Shown here in pieces: positions 5,301-6,584 of a DNA stretch of 6,584 nucleotides. A program made the translations under genes and the position numbers. The stretch's first letter is position 1. Every line of letters starts with the position of its first letter. This stretch comes from Collinsella sp. GTDB lineage: Bacteria; Actinomycetota; Coriobacteriia; Coriobacteriales; Coriobacteriaceae. The notes under the pieces were generated by a model. That model did not search any database. It was not told the DNA's origin and saw only the letters and a program-made list of their open reading frames with translations. The stretch lies in NCBI GenBank assembly GCA_031295725.1, contig JAUMNV010000153.1, positions 1 to 6,584 on the forward strand, read 5' to 3'.

Positions 5301-6584
<1,284 letters not shown>

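Overview
The window looks like chromosome of a high-GC, anaerobic Gram-positive bacterium of the class Coriobacteriia, most probably Collinsella or a close relative. This is inferred from the high GC content, GC-rich third codon positions, strong purine-rich ribosome binding sites, a YbaB-RecR pair and a homodimer-type pyruvate:ferredoxin oxidoreductase. No rRNA or other taxonomic marker is present, so the genus is a judgement. All genes lie on the plus strand. I see no tRNA, rRNA, CRISPR array, insertion sequence or prophage gene.

Layout. (1) Bases 1-912 hold the 3' part of ybaB/ebfC and a complete recR, the usual recombination-repair pair that commonly follows dnaX. (2) Bases 913-1157 are non-coding and rich in dyads: a GC hairpin behind recR, two near-identical 10-bp palindromes 73 bp apart, a possible extended -10 promoter, and a terminator-like hairpin just before a strong ribosome binding site. 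(3) Bases 1158-4846 form a tight three-gene operon. Its genes encode a single-pass membrane protein with a Gly/Ser linker and an unrecognised C-terminal domain, a Ser/Thr-kinase-like protein with four membrane segments, and a protein with an unrecognised N-terminal region and a C-terminal FHA domain. The first pair overlaps by 4 bp (ATGA) and the second pair is 3 bp apart. (4) Bases 4847-5297 are non-coding. They hold a REP-like stem with a duplicated GGGAC..TCCTT motif, a run of overlapping hairpins, a possible promoter and a roughly 275-nt GC-rich leader. The leader contains a 37-codon cysteine-rich upstream ORF and a hairpin around the ribosome binding site. (5) From 5298 to the end is the first 429 codons of nifJ (pyruvate:ferredoxin/flavodoxin oxidoreductase), which runs off the window.

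The kinase-FHA operon is the accessory and most interesting part. A kinase and a pThr-recognition domain in one operon with a surface-exposed membrane protein suggest a transmembrane phospho-signalling module (sensor, kinase, FHA effector). Its signal and output cannot be read from this window. The kinase keeps its catalytic HRD and DFG residues, but the FHA domain lacks the arginine that normally follows the first conserved glycine. nifJ is central energy metabolism, has its own promoter region and leader, and uses markedly more biased codons than the signalling operon.
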